A stretch of DNA of 64,000 bases from Streptomyces misionensis (GCF_900104815.1 NZ_FNTD01000004.1:1364001-1428000); one strand, 5' to 3'. Counted from the first letter of the stretch, positions 22,697 through 32,025 are shown. Notes: generated by a model not told the origin, from the letters alone. Numbers and translations are program-made.

Positions 22697-23710
22697 TCAT
22701 GTTCCCGTCTGTGCGGAGCAGGCGGCGGCCAGCAGATTGGCCGTCACCAGCGCGGCGACGAGCACTCGGTGCGCCCGGATCCCGATCAGCCGGCCGCGCA
22801 GGACGTCGCCGCGCACCATGCCGACGGTGAACTGCGCGGCGCGGGCCGCCGTCACGGGCAGCAGGACCAGCGGGAACCACCACGGCGCTGCCCCCAGCAG
22901 GGCCGCCGCGACGATCACCGCGGTCTCCAGGACGGAGAGCGCGGCGATGAGGGCGGCGTTGCCGCGGCGGGAGAGCAGGCAGGCCGCGGTGGGCCGGCCC
23001 ACGGCGCGGTCGCCGGCGATGTCGTTGGTGTTCGAGTACACGCCGAACAGCAGCGGGCCCAGGCCGAACAGGAACGCCTCGACGGCGGCGAGGCCGGTGG
23101 CCGTGCCGGTCAGCAGGCCGTGCAGCGGCAGTACGAAGGCCCAGCCGACGGCGGCGAGGAACACCTCCTGGAGCCCGTGGTGGCCGAGCCGCAGGCCCCA
23201 CGAGTACTGGGGGACGAAGAAGGCGGCGAGCACGACGCCGAGCACGGCCCACACCGGCCGGTGGGGCGCGAGCGCCAGGACCGCCGCCCAGAGCAGGGCA
23301 CCGGCGGCGAGCGCCGCGCGGGCGAAGCGGAGGGCGTCCCGCTCGGTCAGGACGCCGGCCAGCAGCGGCTTGCGGGCGAGCCTGCGCACCAGCGGGTCCG
23401 TGCCGTAGTTGGCGGCGTCGCTGCCGTCCCGGTACCCGGTGATGTCGTCGTACGCGACGGCCGCGCTCACCAGGCACACCTCGCCGAGCAGGAACGCCGC
23501 CGACGCCCACCATGACGGAGCGTCAAGTCCTGGACAGCTCAGAGGAGTCAGCGAGATCACGACGAGCAGGCTCAGGTAGTAGTCGACCATGCCGAGCTTG
23601 GCCAGCCGGGCGTAGGCGGCCAGCCGGGCGCGCGCGGGCCGGCCGGGACGGAGCGCGATGACGCGGGCCGGGTCCGCGGTGGGGATGCCGGGATGCAGCT
23701 CACCGGCCAT
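22697..23710 (-). CDS. UbiA-family membrane prenyltransferase
   Basis: A 337-aa polytopic protein with about eight to nine hydrophobic helices. The two Asp-rich motifs that bind Mg-prenyl diphosphate are DDITGYRDG (near 85-95) and NTNDIAGDRAVGRPT (near 225), so it should be catalytically competent. UbiA enzymes prenylate aromatic rings or, in EboC-like and terpene-cyclase branches, other acceptors. ATG is preceded by GGAGACCGCC. First of a three-gene unit with an acyl-AMP ligase and an FAD oxidoreductase; no menaquinone or haem genes are nearby, so a specialised metabolite or lipid is more likely. Confidence 0.85.
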   Translation of the reverse strand: MAGELHPGIPTADPARVIALRPGRPARARLAAYARLAKLGMVDYYLSLLVVISLTPLSCPGLDAPSWWASAAFLLGEVCLVSAAVAYDDITGYRDGSDAANYGTDPLVRRLARKPLLAGVLTERDALRFARAALAAGALLWAAVLALAPHRPVWAVLGVVLAAFFVPQYSWGLRLGHHGLQEVFLAAVGWAFVLPLHGLLTGTATGLAAVEAFLFGLGPLLFGVYSNTNDIAGDRAVGRPTAACLLSRRGNAALIAALSVLETAVIVAAALLGAAPWWFPLVLLPVTAARAAQFTVGMVRGDVLRGRLIGIRAHRVLVAALVTANLLAAACSAQTGT

Positions 23711-23759
23711 GGCGGTCTCCTGACATGGGGAAGTACGGGTCCGTGTCTGTGCGTGACGC

Positions 23760-23788
23760 TGAGGCCGGGCGGCGGCCGCTCGGCCTCA
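23760..23788 (-). terminator. Hairpin after small secreted protein gene
   Basis: TGAGGCCG (23760-23767) and CGGCCTCA (23781-23788) are exact reverse complements with a 13-nt GC loop. The hairpin starts 17 nt after the stop of the minus-strand gene ending at 23806, and lies before the UbiA gene. No T-tract follows. Confidence 0.5.
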
Positions 23789-23805
23789 CCTGTCGCCGGG
23801 TCCCC

Positions 23806-24126
23806 TCAGGAGGAGAAGGCGCCGGAGAACTGCCCGGTGTGCGCTCCGTATCCGGGCCTGACGGGGAGTCCGGGGGTCAGGCAGAACGGGTCCGCGTGCA
23901 GACGGACCGTCCGCGAGGTCTCGTTGACCAGGACGTGCGAGACGGCGGGCAGGGCGTGGCAGCCGTGCGGGTCGCTGTAGACCGTCAGCGGTGTCAACTC
24001 GTTGCTGAAGACGACCACTTGCTCGGTGCCGACGCGGTCGTCCCCAGCGGCCCGCGCGAGGGCGGAGTTCGCGGAGCCGAGGAGGAGACCGGCGGACAGC
24101 ACCGCGATGAGCGCGCTACGACGCAT
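23806..24126 (-). CDS. Small secreted protein with two-Cys core
   Basis: A 106-aa protein with a clear signal peptide (MRRSALIAVLSAG then ALARA). The mature part of about 80 residues has two cysteines, in DPHGCHALP and DPFCLTP, probably one disulfide. ATG at 24126 is chosen because GAGAGG precedes it; a GTG nine bases upstream is weaker. The pattern GCHxxP, V-x-N-x-T, P-x-C is also found in the small lipoprotein at 36362-36697, so the two appear to be distant paralogues. No characterised family recognised. Confidence 0.7.
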   Translation of the reverse strand: MRRSALIAVLSAGLLLGSANSALARAAGDDRVGTEQVVVFSNELTPLTVYSDPHGCHALPAVSHVLVNETSRTVRLHADPFCLTPGLPVRPGYGAHTGQFSGAFSS

Positions 24127-24198
24127 GGGATACACCTCTCGGGAAGAGGAGGAGCCGCAGGACCGCTCCGGCGGCTCCCCGACGAACGGCTCAGGGCG

Positions 24199-24690
24199 TC
24201 ACTTGAAGCGGACGTCGACCTTGTAGACGCCCGGTCGCTCGGCGGTGACCTTCGCCTCGCCCTGGGCGCCGTCGTACGCCCCCGTGCCGCCCTCGACCAC
24301 GGCCTTGAACGTGTACGGGTAGTCGAACGGGTTGGCGTCGATGACCGCCTGGGTGCTGAGGTTCAGCTCGTCCCCGTTGTTGAAGATGACGTACGCGCCG
24401 CAGTCCGCGTCCATCTTCGAGGGGCCCTCGATGCCGTCGATGCCGCAGGTGTCGAAGGTCCTGCCGATCTGCTTGCCCGACGCGTCGAGCACCGGGCCGT
24501 TGCCCGCGAAGCCCCCGCCCAGGTGCGGCGTCTGGGGGATCGAGGTGTTCTTGGTGTAGTCGATGGTGAAGCTCAGCGGCGCGGGCGCCGCCGCCAGGGC
24601 CGGTACCGCGCCGGCGACGCCGAGGGCGCCGACGAGGGACGCGGTGGCGACGGCGGAGGCGAGGCGCCTGCCCACAGCAAGTCTGTGCAT
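24199..24690 (-). CDS. Secreted protein, possibly allene-oxide-cyclase/dirigent-barrel-like
   Basis: A 163-aa exported protein: basic start MHRLAVGRRLASAV, hydrophobic core, cleavage near ALAAAP. The mature part is rich in beta strands with GNGPVLDASGKQIGRTFDTCGID and a GGTGAYDGAQGEAKV stretch; the G-A-Y-x-G-A-x-G pattern occurs in allene oxide cyclase barrel / dirigent-type proteins, so I suggest that fold with modest confidence. Two cysteines may pair. ATG at 24690 has AAGGAGAG upstream. Two palindromes in its 5' region suggest regulated expression. Confidence 0.65.
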   Translation of the reverse strand: MHRLAVGRRLASAVATASLVGALGVAGAVPALAAAPAPLSFTIDYTKNTSIPQTPHLGGGFAGNGPVLDASGKQIGRTFDTCGIDGIEGPSKMDADCGAYVIFNNGDELNLSTQAVIDANPFDYPYTFKAVVEGGTGAYDGAQGEAKVTAERPGVYKVDVRFK

Positions 24691-24739
24691 GAACTCTCCT
24701 TGGACATCTCGGGCCCGTTGCCCGACGACCGCGCATAGT

Positions 24740-24779
24740 TGACCACAAATGGTCACCAATCGATTACGAACTGTAATCG
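24740..24779. promoter_or_regulatory. Two adjacent palindromes
   Basis: TGACCA-CAAA-TGGTCA (24740-24755) and CGATTACGAACTGTAATCG (24761-24779) are both perfect inverted repeats, in an AT-richer stretch 50-90 nt upstream of the secreted-protein gene that starts at 24690. They resemble operator sites for dimeric repressors such as MarR or GntR types. The rest of the 24691-24870 gap shows nothing further. Confidence 0.5.
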
Positions 24780-24870
24780 GTTCGATATCGCGGGAACACG
24801 GAACATCGACGGCTCGAACGCCCGGCTCCCGCCGCGCGGAGTCACCTGCGCGGGACACGCCGGATTCACC

Positions 24871-26079
24871 TCAGGGGGTGAGAGCCGTGCTCCGGTCGGC
24901 GGCACGGTCGCGCCACGCGGGCGGCAGGGTGAGGGCGATCAGCGCGGCGGTGCAGACGAATCCCCAGGAGTACCCGGCCCGTTGGGCGAGGAGGCCGAAG
25001 CCCACGGCACCGACGCCCATGCCCGCGTCGTAGGCGATGTTCCACAGGGCGCTCACGGTGCCGTACCCGGACCGGGGGACCCGCTTGTACATCAGGGTCA
25101 GCGTGGCGTTCTGGGTGACGCCGAAGCCGATGCCGAAGAGGGCGACACCGACGACGACCGCGACGGCGCTGTGGGTGTACGCCGTGACGAGCATCCCCGC
25201 GGCCGAGACGGCGAGCCCCGGCACGACCAGCCGGGACGGTCCCCTGCGGTCGCCCTGCCGGCCGGCCACCCAGCGGGCCGCGGTCGCCCCGGCGGGCTGC
25301 ACGAACAGGGCGACGGCCACCACCCCGGCCGACCCGGAGGGCACGGCGAGCGGCAGGAAGGTCACCACGATCCCGGCGGCCAGCGCGGTGACCGCGAACA
25401 GGGCGGCGGGCCGGACCAGGGCGGGGTCGCGCAGGCCGTCGCGGATACCGATCCGCGGTCCCGCCGTCACCTCCCGCTCGGGCAGCCCCGGCACCGACAG
25501 GATCGCCAGCAGGGCACACGCGCCGGCGGCCACGCCCACCGGTCCGTACCCCACCCGGGAGACCAGCCAGACGCCCAGGGGCAGTCCCAGCAGCGAGGGC
25601 ACGCTCGACACGACGCCGACCAGTGCCAGCCCTTCGCCCCGGCGGGCGTCGGGGATCAGCGAGGCGGTCAGCGCCCCGCCCGCCACGACCGTCAGGGCGA
25701 AGCCCGCGCCGCGCAGCAGACAGACCGCCGTGATCCAGCCGATGCCGGAGTACAGGGTCAGGGCCAGGGCGGGCGCGCCGAGCAGCAACAGGCCCGCACC
25801 GAGGGCGACTCGGTGGCCGAGGCGTCCGATGAACCACGGCGCCGCGAACTCGCCGACGACCGTGGCCAGCATCAAGGCGCCCGTGGTCGTCCCGGCACCG
25901 TTGCCGCCGGACCCGGAGCGCGTCGCGTAGAGGGGGACGACCGACAGCAGGAGGTAGTAGCTCGCCGAACCCCCGACCAGGCTCACGAAGCGGAGCAGCA
26001 ACGGGCGTGTGATCAGCGGGGGTTGGTCGTTGGGGCGGCCCTTCGGCGAGGCCGGGCGCCGCGGCTGGGTGGTGGTCAT
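24871..26079 (-). CDS. MFS transporter
   Basis: A 402-aa integral membrane protein with about twelve hydrophobic helices. A conserved loop after helix 2 (FIGRLGHRVALGAG) is a degenerate form of the G-x-x-x-D-R-x-G-R-R/K motif, and RRGEGLALVG after helix 4 resembles drug-efflux MFS proteins such as the YfcJ/SetA type. It probably exports a small molecule by proton antiport. It is divergent from the MocR-type regulator with only 46 nt between, so that regulator is a likely controller. Confidence 0.84.
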   Translation of the reverse strand: MTTTQPRRPASPKGRPNDQPPLITRPLLLRFVSLVGGSASYYLLLSVVPLYATRSGSGGNGAGTTTGALMLATVVGEFAAPWFIGRLGHRVALGAGLLLLGAPALALTLYSGIGWITAVCLLRGAGFALTVVAGGALTASLIPDARRGEGLALVGVVSSVPSLLGLPLGVWLVSRVGYGPVGVAAGACALLAILSVPGLPEREVTAGPRIGIRDGLRDPALVRPAALFAVTALAAGIVVTFLPLAVPSGSAGVVAVALFVQPAGATAARWVAGRQGDRRGPSRLVVPGLAVSAAGMLVTAYTHSAVAVVVGVALFGIGFGVTQNATLTLMYKRVPRSGYGTVSALWNIAYDAGMGVGAVGFGLLAQRAGYSWGFVCTAALIALTLPPAWRDRAADRSTALTP

Positions 26080-26125
26080 GGTCGGACTCTAGGAACGAAC
26101 CAGCTCACCGGTAAGCTCCAATTCC

Positions 26126-27550
26126 ATGTCTCCCGAGTGGTCCAATGCGCCGTCGGAACTGCTCGTCGCGCTCGACCGTGACAGCGGGGAACCGCTGCGG
26201 ACGCAGGTGGAGCGCCAGGTGCGCGAGGCGGTGCGCACCGGCCGGCTGCGGGTGGGCGAGCGGCTGCCGCCGTCGCGTGAACTCGCCGTCGCGCTCGGGC
26301 TGTCGAGGGGGCTGGTGCAGGAGGCGTACGCCCAGCTGCGGGCCGAGGGCTATCTGGTGGCGCGGGTGGGCTCCGGCACCCGGGTGGCCGCCGGTGCCTG
26401 TCCGCCGCCCGCGCCGTCGTCGCCGCCCGCCGAACGGCCGTCGCTGCTGGCCGACTTCCGCTGGGGCGTACCGGACCTCGGTGCCTTTCCGCTGTCCGAC
26501 TGGATGTGGGCGCTGCGGGAGGCGGCCCGGCGGATGCCGGTGGCGGAGTGGGACTACGGCGATCCACGGGGCAACGTGGTGCTGCGGGAGGTGGTCGCCG
26601 GGTACGCGCGCCGGGTGCGCGCGGCGGCGGCCAACCCGGAACACACCGTCGTCTGCTCGGGATACGCCCAGGGTCTGTCGCTGACGTTGCGGGCCCTCGC
26701 GCGCGACGGGGTGCGCGTGGTGGCCTACGAGGACCCCGGCTCCCCCGCCACCGTCCGGGCGGCCGCGTCCGCCGCGGGACTCGACGCGGTCCCGGTGCCG
26801 GTGGACGAACAGGGCCTCGACGTGGGGGCGTTGGCGGCCACCGGCGCGCGTGCGGTCGTCGTCACTCCGGCGCACCAGTGGCCGACCGGGGTGGTGCTGG
26901 GGCCAGAGCGGCGACGGGCCCTGATCGCCTGGGCGGCGGCGCGGGACGGCGTGGTCGTCGAGGACGACTACGACGCCGAGTTCCGCTACGACCGGGAACC
27001 GGTCGGAGCCCTTCAGGGCCTCGCGCCGGACCGGGTCGTCTCCATCGGCACCGTCAGCAAGTCCCTGGCGCCGGCGCTGCGGATCGGCTGGCTGCTGTGT
27101 CCGCCCGCGCTCACGGACACGCTGGTGTCGCTCAAGCACGTCAGCGACCGCGGCTCACCGGTCCTCGACCAGCTGGCGCTCGCCCGGATGATCGAGTCGG
27201 GCCGCTTCGACCGGCATCTGCGGCGGATGCGGACGGCCTACGGGGCTCGGCGCGCCGCGCTGCTGGCCGCCGTCGCGGAGCACGCCCCCGGGGTGGCCGT
27301 CACCGGCCTCGCCGCCGGCTTCCACGCCGTGGCCCAGCTGCCCGAGGGGGCCGACGAGGACGCGGTCGTCGCCGCCGCCCGCGCCCGCTCCGTCGGCCTC
27401 TACGGCATGGGTGCCTGCCGCGCCGCGCGGACACCCGCCCCGCCCCGGCTCGTCCTGGGCTTCGGCAACGTGGGCGAGCGCGCCGTCACCGCGGGCATCG
27501 CCGCGGTCGGCGACCTGCTCACCGGTCGCGGCACACCGGGCCGCAGCTGA
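26126..27550 (+). CDS. MocR/PdxR-family regulator (GntR HTH fused to aminotransferase-like domain)
   Basis: A 474-aa fusion. Residues 10-80 form a GntR winged helix (RLRVGERLPPSRELAVALGLSRG). Residues about 110-460 resemble fold-type I aminotransferases, with the PLP lysine in TVSKSLAPALR near 312. Such proteins use PLP as co-effector and regulate a neighbouring gene, here most simply the divergent MFS transporter. I see no convincing ribosome site before ATG 26126, so the mRNA may be leaderless. A direct repeat AGCTC lies in the 46-nt shared promoter, at about 26102 and 26114. Confidence 0.88.
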   Translation: MSPEWSNAPSELLVALDRDSGEPLRTQVERQVREAVRTGRLRVGERLPPSRELAVALGLSRGLVQEAYAQLRAEGYLVARVGSGTRVAAGACPPPAPSSPPAERPSLLADFRWGVPDLGAFPLSDWMWALREAARRMPVAEWDYGDPRGNVVLREVVAGYARRVRAAAANPEHTVVCSGYAQGLSLTLRALARDGVRVVAYEDPGSPATVRAAASAAGLDAVPVPVDEQGLDVGALAATGARAVVVTPAHQWPTGVVLGPERRRALIAWAAARDGVVVEDDYDAEFRYDREPVGALQGLAPDRVVSIGTVSKSLAPALRIGWLLCPPALTDTLVSLKHVSDRGSPVLDQLALARMIESGRFDRHLRRMRTAYGARRAALLAAVAEHAPGVAVTGLAAGFHAVAQLPEGADEDAVVAAARARSVGLYGMGACRAARTPAPPRLVLGFGNVGERAVTAGIAAVGDLLTGRGTPGRS

Positions 27551-27606
27551 GACCCGGCAGGGGGCTCACGCCTGGAGGAGCGGATGCCTCCCGGCGGTCG
27601 GGGCGC

Positions 27607-28146
27607 TCAACCGGACGGCGTGCGCGGGGGCCGCATGCCGAGCCACTGCTCGGCTTCCCAGGCCTCGAACCGCTCCACCTCGGTGAACCCCAGCCGCGCC
27701 GCGAGGCGCATCGAACCGGCGTTGGCGCTCTGCGTGGTGAGCACCACCGGCTCGCCGGGCAGCGCGTCGGCGAGCCAGCCCAGTGCCGCCGCGCACGCCT
27801 CGGCGGCGTACCCGGACCCCCACGCCCGCGGCAGGAACAGATAGCCGAGGTCGGCCTTTCCCGCGGCTGCCGGGCGCCGGTGTCCCGTCGCCCTCCGGAG
27901 CAGGACCTGACCGATCATCGCCCCGCCGAGATCGACGACGAAGCTGCCGGGCCACCGCTCGGGCACCTCGGGCAGTTCGCGCTCCAGCTCGGCACGCGGC
28001 CGGGGGCCGCCGAGGTAGGTGTGCACCTCGGGTGAGGAGAGCAGTTCGACGAACGCGGGACGGTCCCGTGCCTCGGACGCGCGGAGCACGAGCCTGTCGG
28101 TCCTGATCGGCGCGGGCGGCCATGGCACGGCTCCCAGGTCTTCCAT
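27607..28146 (-). CDS. GNAT acetyltransferase, RimJ/RimL-type
   Basis: A 179-aa enzyme: IRTDRLVLRASEARD start typical of the RimJ/RimL group, acetyl-CoA-binding region LPRAWGSGYAAEAC, and TTQSANAGSMRLAARLGF near the C-terminus. It would acetylate an amino group on a protein N-terminus or small molecule. It follows an MFS gene by 23 nt on the same strand and may be co-transcribed with it; a detoxification pair (acetylate and export) is possible but unproven. Confidence 0.85.
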   Translation of the reverse strand: MEDLGAVPWPPAPIRTDRLVLRASEARDRPAFVELLSSPEVHTYLGGPRPRAELERELPEVPERWPGSFVVDLGGAMIGQVLLRRATGHRRPAAAGKADLGYLFLPRAWGSGYAAEACAAALGWLADALPGEPVVLTTQSANAGSMRLAARLGFTEVERFEAWEAEQWLGMRPPRTPSG

Positions 28147-28169
28147 GCGGGCACGCTAACAGGGCGCGG

Positions 28170-29408
28170 TCAACTCCGTTGCCTTACGCCCGCGTTGTCG
28201 GCCGCCAGGGGTGCGGCGGCGGCTGGGGCGAGGGTGGCGCGGAGGCGGCCGAGACCGGTGACGGCGGTCAGGAGGGCCAGGGCCGCGGCGCCGACGGGCA
28301 GCCAGTAGCCGGAGCCTGCGCCGAAGCGTTCCACCGCCCAGCCCGCCAGCGTGCTGCCGAGGGAGGAGCCGCCGAGGAGGCCGGTCACCGCCAGGGTCAT
28401 GCCCTCGTTGATCCGGGCCCGCGGGATCAGTTCCTGGACCAGGCCCATGCCGGTGATCATGGTCGGTGAGGTGGCCATGCCGGCGATGAACATCAGGGGG
28501 ACCAGCGAGGCCATGCCGGTGGCGAGCGTCAGCGGGAGCATCAGCAGCGCCATGCCCCCGACGCCCAGCAGGAACCGGGCCGGGCCGGAACCGCGCAGGG
28601 TGAGCAGCCCGAAGAGCAGCCCGGACAGCGCGGAGCCGACCGCTTGCAGGGCCAGCACCGCACCGGCCGCGGACTTGTGGCCCAGGGAGTCGGTGAAGGC
28701 GATGGTGACCACTTCGAGGGAGCCGAAGAGCGAACCGGTGAAGAGGAAGACGGCGATCATCACCTGGAGGCCCCGGTTCGCGAGCGGGGAGCGTCCGGCC
28801 GACGGGTCGGCGGGCCGGACCGGGGGCTCGGTGCCGCGTTGCAGGCAGAACAGGACGGTGCCGGCCAGGGTCAGTACCAGCGGCGCCACCCGGCCGGCTT
28901 CGGGGGCGACCCCGGTGGCCAGCGCGACCACGACGACGGGGCCGAGGACGAAGCACAGCTCGTCCAGCACCTGCTCGAACGAGTTGGCCACGTGCATGCG
29001 GTCGTCGTCGCCGTACAGTTCGGCCCAGCGCGCCCGCGCCATGCCGCCGACGTTCGGCGCGGTGGCGGACAGTACGTTGGTGACGAACAGGGTCCAAGTG
29101 GGTGCGTCGGTGGCGAGGCAGACGACCAGCGCCGCCGACATGAGCGAGGACCACAGGGCCGCCGGGATCGCCGTGCGGGCCTGTCCGTAGCGGTCGACCA
29201 GCCTGCCAAGGAGCGGGATCGTCACCAGGGTGGCCGCGAGGGCGGCGCCGCCCACCGCGCCGGCCAGCGCGTAGGAGTGGCGCACGGCGGCGATCATCAC
29301 CACGGTGCCGACGCCGGACATGGACAGGGCGAGCCGGGCCAGGAAGCCGGTCGCGGTGAAGCCGAGGGCTCCCTTGGCGGCGAACAGCCGGCGGTACGGG
29401 GCGAACAT
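28170..29408 (-). CDS. MFS transporter
   Basis: A 412-aa membrane protein of about twelve helices. RLVDRYGQARTAIPAAL after the second helix matches the MFS motif A loop. It belongs to the group of efflux-like MFS proteins lacking long loops. Upstream gene of a probable two-gene unit with the GNAT enzyme. The 179 nt upstream (29409-29587) carry no gene; they hold a run of seven T (about 29549) within G-rich DNA but no clear promoter. Confidence 0.84.
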   Translation of the reverse strand: MFAPYRRLFAAKGALGFTATGFLARLALSMSGVGTVVMIAAVRHSYALAGAVGGAALAATLVTIPLLGRLVDRYGQARTAIPAALWSSLMSAALVVCLATDAPTWTLFVTNVLSATAPNVGGMARARWAELYGDDDRMHVANSFEQVLDELCFVLGPVVVVALATGVAPEAGRVAPLVLTLAGTVLFCLQRGTEPPVRPADPSAGRSPLANRGLQVMIAVFLFTGSLFGSLEVVTIAFTDSLGHKSAAGAVLALQAVGSALSGLLFGLLTLRGSGPARFLLGVGGMALLMLPLTLATGMASLVPLMFIAGMATSPTMITGMGLVQELIPRARINEGMTLAVTGLLGGSSLGSTLAGWAVERFGAGSGYWLPVGAAALALLTAVTGLGRLRATLAPAAAAPLAADNAGVRQRS

Positions 29409-29587
29409 GCGTCTCCAGTGGGGCGAGTGAGCGCGGACGCGGTCACCGCTGGGCGAGGAGACTCGGCGGCTCGGCGCCGATCGCCGTCAACGCCCCGCCC
29501 GGAGACCGGGGTTGAGGATAGCCCCGGGTGCCCGGCGGGCCATGGTCATTTTTTTCGGCGGGGGGCGGGGGCGGGGGCCGGTCGGGC

Positions 29588-30046
29588 TCAGACCGGGGGC
29601 GGTCCCGTGACCTCCACCGTGGCCGGACGCAGCAGGTGGGGGCCGGTGCGGTAGCCGGGGCGGAGGATCTTGGTGCAGGTCAGCCGGGTGGCGTCCGCAC
29701 GGACATGGTGGACGAGGGCCTCGTGGCAGGACGGGTCGAAGGGGTCGCCCTCCTCGCCGAAGGCTTCCAGGCCCAGGGCGCCGAGCCGGGAGCACAGGGT
29801 CTCGGTGATGTCCTTCAGACCCGGCGTCGGCGGCTCGTGCTCGCGGGCGCGGTCCACGGCGTCCAGCACGGGCAGCAGGGTGCGCAGGACGTTGGCCGCC
29901 GCGATCTCCCGCACGGCCATCCGGTCCCGGTGCACCCGCTTGCGGTAGTTGTCGTACTCGGCCTTCACCCGTTGCAGGTCGGCCGTGCGCTCCCGGAGCA
30001 GATCGCGCAGTCGCGCGGGCTCCGTGTCCAGCCGGCCCTCGTCCAT
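29588..30046 (-). CDS. grpE: GrpE nucleotide exchange factor
   Basis: A 152-aa GrpE homologue that releases ADP from DnaK. The long N-terminal helix is visible as LRDLLRERTADLQRVKAEYDNYRKR, followed by the conserved LLPVLDAVDRA and the C-terminal beta domain with FDPSCHEALVHH and ILRPGYR. It is shorter at the N-terminus than the usual actinobacterial GrpE (about 200 aa), with little disordered tail. Starts two bases after the dnaK stop, so the two are coupled. Confidence 0.92.
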   Translation of the reverse strand: MDEGRLDTEPARLRDLLRERTADLQRVKAEYDNYRKRVHRDRMAVREIAAANVLRTLLPVLDAVDRAREHEPPTPGLKDITETLCSRLGALGLEAFGEEGDPFDPSCHEALVHHVRADATRLTCTKILRPGYRTGPHLLRPATVEVTGPPPV

Positions 30047-30048
30047 CG

Positions 30049-31932
30049 TCAGCCCGCCTCCGGCTTGTCGTCGTCCACGATCTCGGCGTCCACCACCTCG
30101 TCGTCGGCGGGGCCACCGGAGGCGGAGCCGCCCGAGTCGCCGGGCCCGGAGGCGCCCGTCGCCGTCTGGCCCTCGGCGCGCGACTGCTCGTACAGCGCCG
30201 TGCCGATCTTCTGGGCGGACTGCGCCACCCGGTCCGTGGCCTGGCGGATCGCGGCGGTGTCCGCGTTCTCGTCCTTGAGCTTCGCCTTCAGCTCGGTCAG
30301 CGCCGCCTCGGTCTCCTGCCTCGCCTCGGCGGAGATCCGCTCGGGGTTCTCCCGGATGAGCTTCTCGGTGGAGTAGACGAGCTGTTCGGCCTGGTTGCGG
30401 GTCTCGGCGCCCTCGCGGCGCCGCCGGTCCTCCTCGGCGTGCTGCTCGGCCTCGCGCACCATGCGGTCGATGTCGTTCTTCGGCAGGGCGGAGCCGCCGG
30501 TGACGGTCATCTTCTGTTCCCTGCCGGTGCCGAGGTCCTTCGCGGAGACGTGCATGATCCCGTTGGCGTCGATGTCGAAGGCCACCTCGATCTGCGGGAC
30601 GCCGCGCGGCGCCGGCGGCAGACCGGTCAGCTCGAACATGCCGAGCTTCTTGTTGTAGGCCGCGATCTCGCGCTCGCCCTGGAAGACCTGGATGGACACC
30701 GACGGCTGGTTGTCCTCGGCGGTGGTGAAGATCTCCGAACGGCGGGTGGGGATCGTGGTGTTGCGCTCGATCAGCTTGGTCATGATGCCGCCCTTGGTCT
30801 CGATGCCGAGGGACAGCGGGGTGACGTCGAGCAGCAGGACGTCCTTGACCTCGCCCTTGAGGACACCGGCCTGGAGCGAGGCGCCGATGGCGACGACCTC
30901 GTCCGGGTTGACACCCTTGTGCGGTTCCTTGCCGGTGAGTTCCCGTACCAGCGCGGAGACGGCGGGCATCCGCGTGGAGCCGCCCACCAGCACCACGTGG
31001 TCGATGCCGGACACCTGGATCCCGGCGTCCTTGATCGCGTTGTGGAACGGCCCCTTGCAGCGGTCCAGCAGATCCGCCGTCAGCTGCTCGAACTGGGCGC
31101 GGGTCAGCTTCTCGTCCAGGTGCAGCGGGCCCTCGGCGGACGCCGTGATGTAGGGCAGGTTGATCGTGGTCTCCGTGGAGGAGGACAGCTCGATCTTCGC
31201 CTTCTCCGCCGCCTCCCGCAGCCGCTGCACGGCCATCTTGTCCTTGGCGAGGTCGACACCGTAGTTGTTCTTGAACTGCTGCACCAGGTGGTCGACCACC
31301 CGCTGGTCCCAGTCGTCGCCGCCCAGGTGGGTGTCGCCGTTGGTGGCCTTGACCTCGATGACGCCGTCGCCCATCTCCAGCAGCGACACGTCGAAGGTGC
31401 CGCCGCCCAGGTCGAAGACGAGGACCGTCTGGTCGTTCTCCTTGTCCAGTCCGTACGCGAGCGCGGCGGCGGTCGGCTCGTTGATGATCCGCATGACGTT
31501 CAGACCGGCGATCTCCCCGGCCTCCTTCGTCGCCTGCCGCTGCGCGTCGTCGAAGTAGGCCGGTACGGTGATCACCGCGTCCGTGACGTCCTCGCCGAGG
31601 TACGCCTCCGCGTCCCGCTTCAGCTTCTGGAGCACCCGGGCGGAGATCTCCTGGGCGGTGTAGTGCTTGCCGTCGATGTCACCCTGGTCGGGGAAGCGCC
31701 AGGAGTGGTCGCCCATGTACCGCTTGACGGAGCGCGCGGTGCGCTCCACGTTGGTCACGGCCTGCCGCTTGGCCACCTCGCCGACCAGGACCTCGCCGTT
31801 CTTGGCGAACGCCACGACGGACGGCGTGGTCCTGGCGCCCTCCGTGTTGGTGATGACGGTGGGTTCGCCGCCCTCCAGGACCGAGACCACCGAGTTGGTC
31901 GTCCCCAGGTCGATACCGACCGAACGCGCCAT
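30049..31932 (-). CDS. dnaK: Hsp70 chaperone DnaK
   Basis: A full-length 627-aa Hsp70. Start [14 protein letters not shown] ([18 protein letters not shown]), phosphate loops [16 protein letters not shown] and [10 protein letters not shown], the linker [19 protein letters not shown], substrate domain, and an acidic tail ending [19 protein letters not shown] precedes the ATG. Only grpE follows; dnaJ and hspR, which normally complete the actinobacterial dnaK operon, are absent here, so this is probably a second dnaK locus. A HAIR-like repeat overlaps the promoter (see 31996-32025), indicating HspR repression and heat-shock induction. Confidence 0.96.
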   Translation of the reverse strand: MARSVGIDLGTTNSVVSVLEGGEPTVITNTEGARTTPSVVAFAKNGEVLVGEVAKRQAVTNVERTARSVKRYMGDHSWRFPDQGDIDGKHYTAQEISARVLQKLKRDAEAYLGEDVTDAVITVPAYFDDAQRQATKEAGEIAGLNVMRIINEPTAAALAYGLDKENDQTVLVFDLGGGTFDVSLLEMGDGVIEVKATNGDTHLGGDDWDQRVVDHLVQQFKNNYGVDLAKDKMAVQRLREAAEKAKIELSSSTETTINLPYITASAEGPLHLDEKLTRAQFEQLTADLLDRCKGPFHNAIKDAGIQVSGIDHVVLVGGSTRMPAVSALVRELTGKEPHKGVNPDEVVAIGASLQAGVLKGEVKDVLLLDVTPLSLGIETKGGIMTKLIERNTTIPTRRSEIFTTAEDNQPSVSIQVFQGEREIAAYNKKLGMFELTGLPPAPRGVPQIEVAFDIDANGIMHVSAKDLGTGREQKMTVTGGSALPKNDIDRMVREAEQHAEEDRRRREGAETRNQAEQLVYSTEKLIRENPERISAEARQETEAALTELKAKLKDENADTAAIRQATDRVAQSAQKIGTALYEQSRAEGQTATGASGPGDSGGSASGGPADDEVVDAEIVDDDKPEAG

Positions 31933-31995
31933 GGCGGACCTCCTTGTCTCGTCGCTCCCCCACCGTGTTCCCCGAACCCCCTTGCCTATAGAGCC

Positions 31996-32025
31996 TGAAT
32001 AAAACTTGAGTCGCCTGCTGTCAAG
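31996..32025 (-). promoter_or_regulatory. dnaK promoter with HAIR (HspR) box
   Basis: On the minus strand TTGACA (32024-32019), 17 nt, TATTCA (32001-31996) forms a good vegetative promoter. Overlapping the -35, on the plus strand, CTTGAGT (32005-32011), seven bases, TGTCAAG (32019-32025) matches the HAIR consensus CTTGAGT-N7-ACTCAAG except for two bases in the second arm. The box also covers the stop codon of the upstream reductase gene. Confidence 0.75.

Noticed and set aside
29549..29556. Run of seven T as an intrinsic terminator
   Set aside because: No plus-strand gene ends there, and for the minus-strand genes it would be an A-tract; the adjoining stem is only about four pairs.
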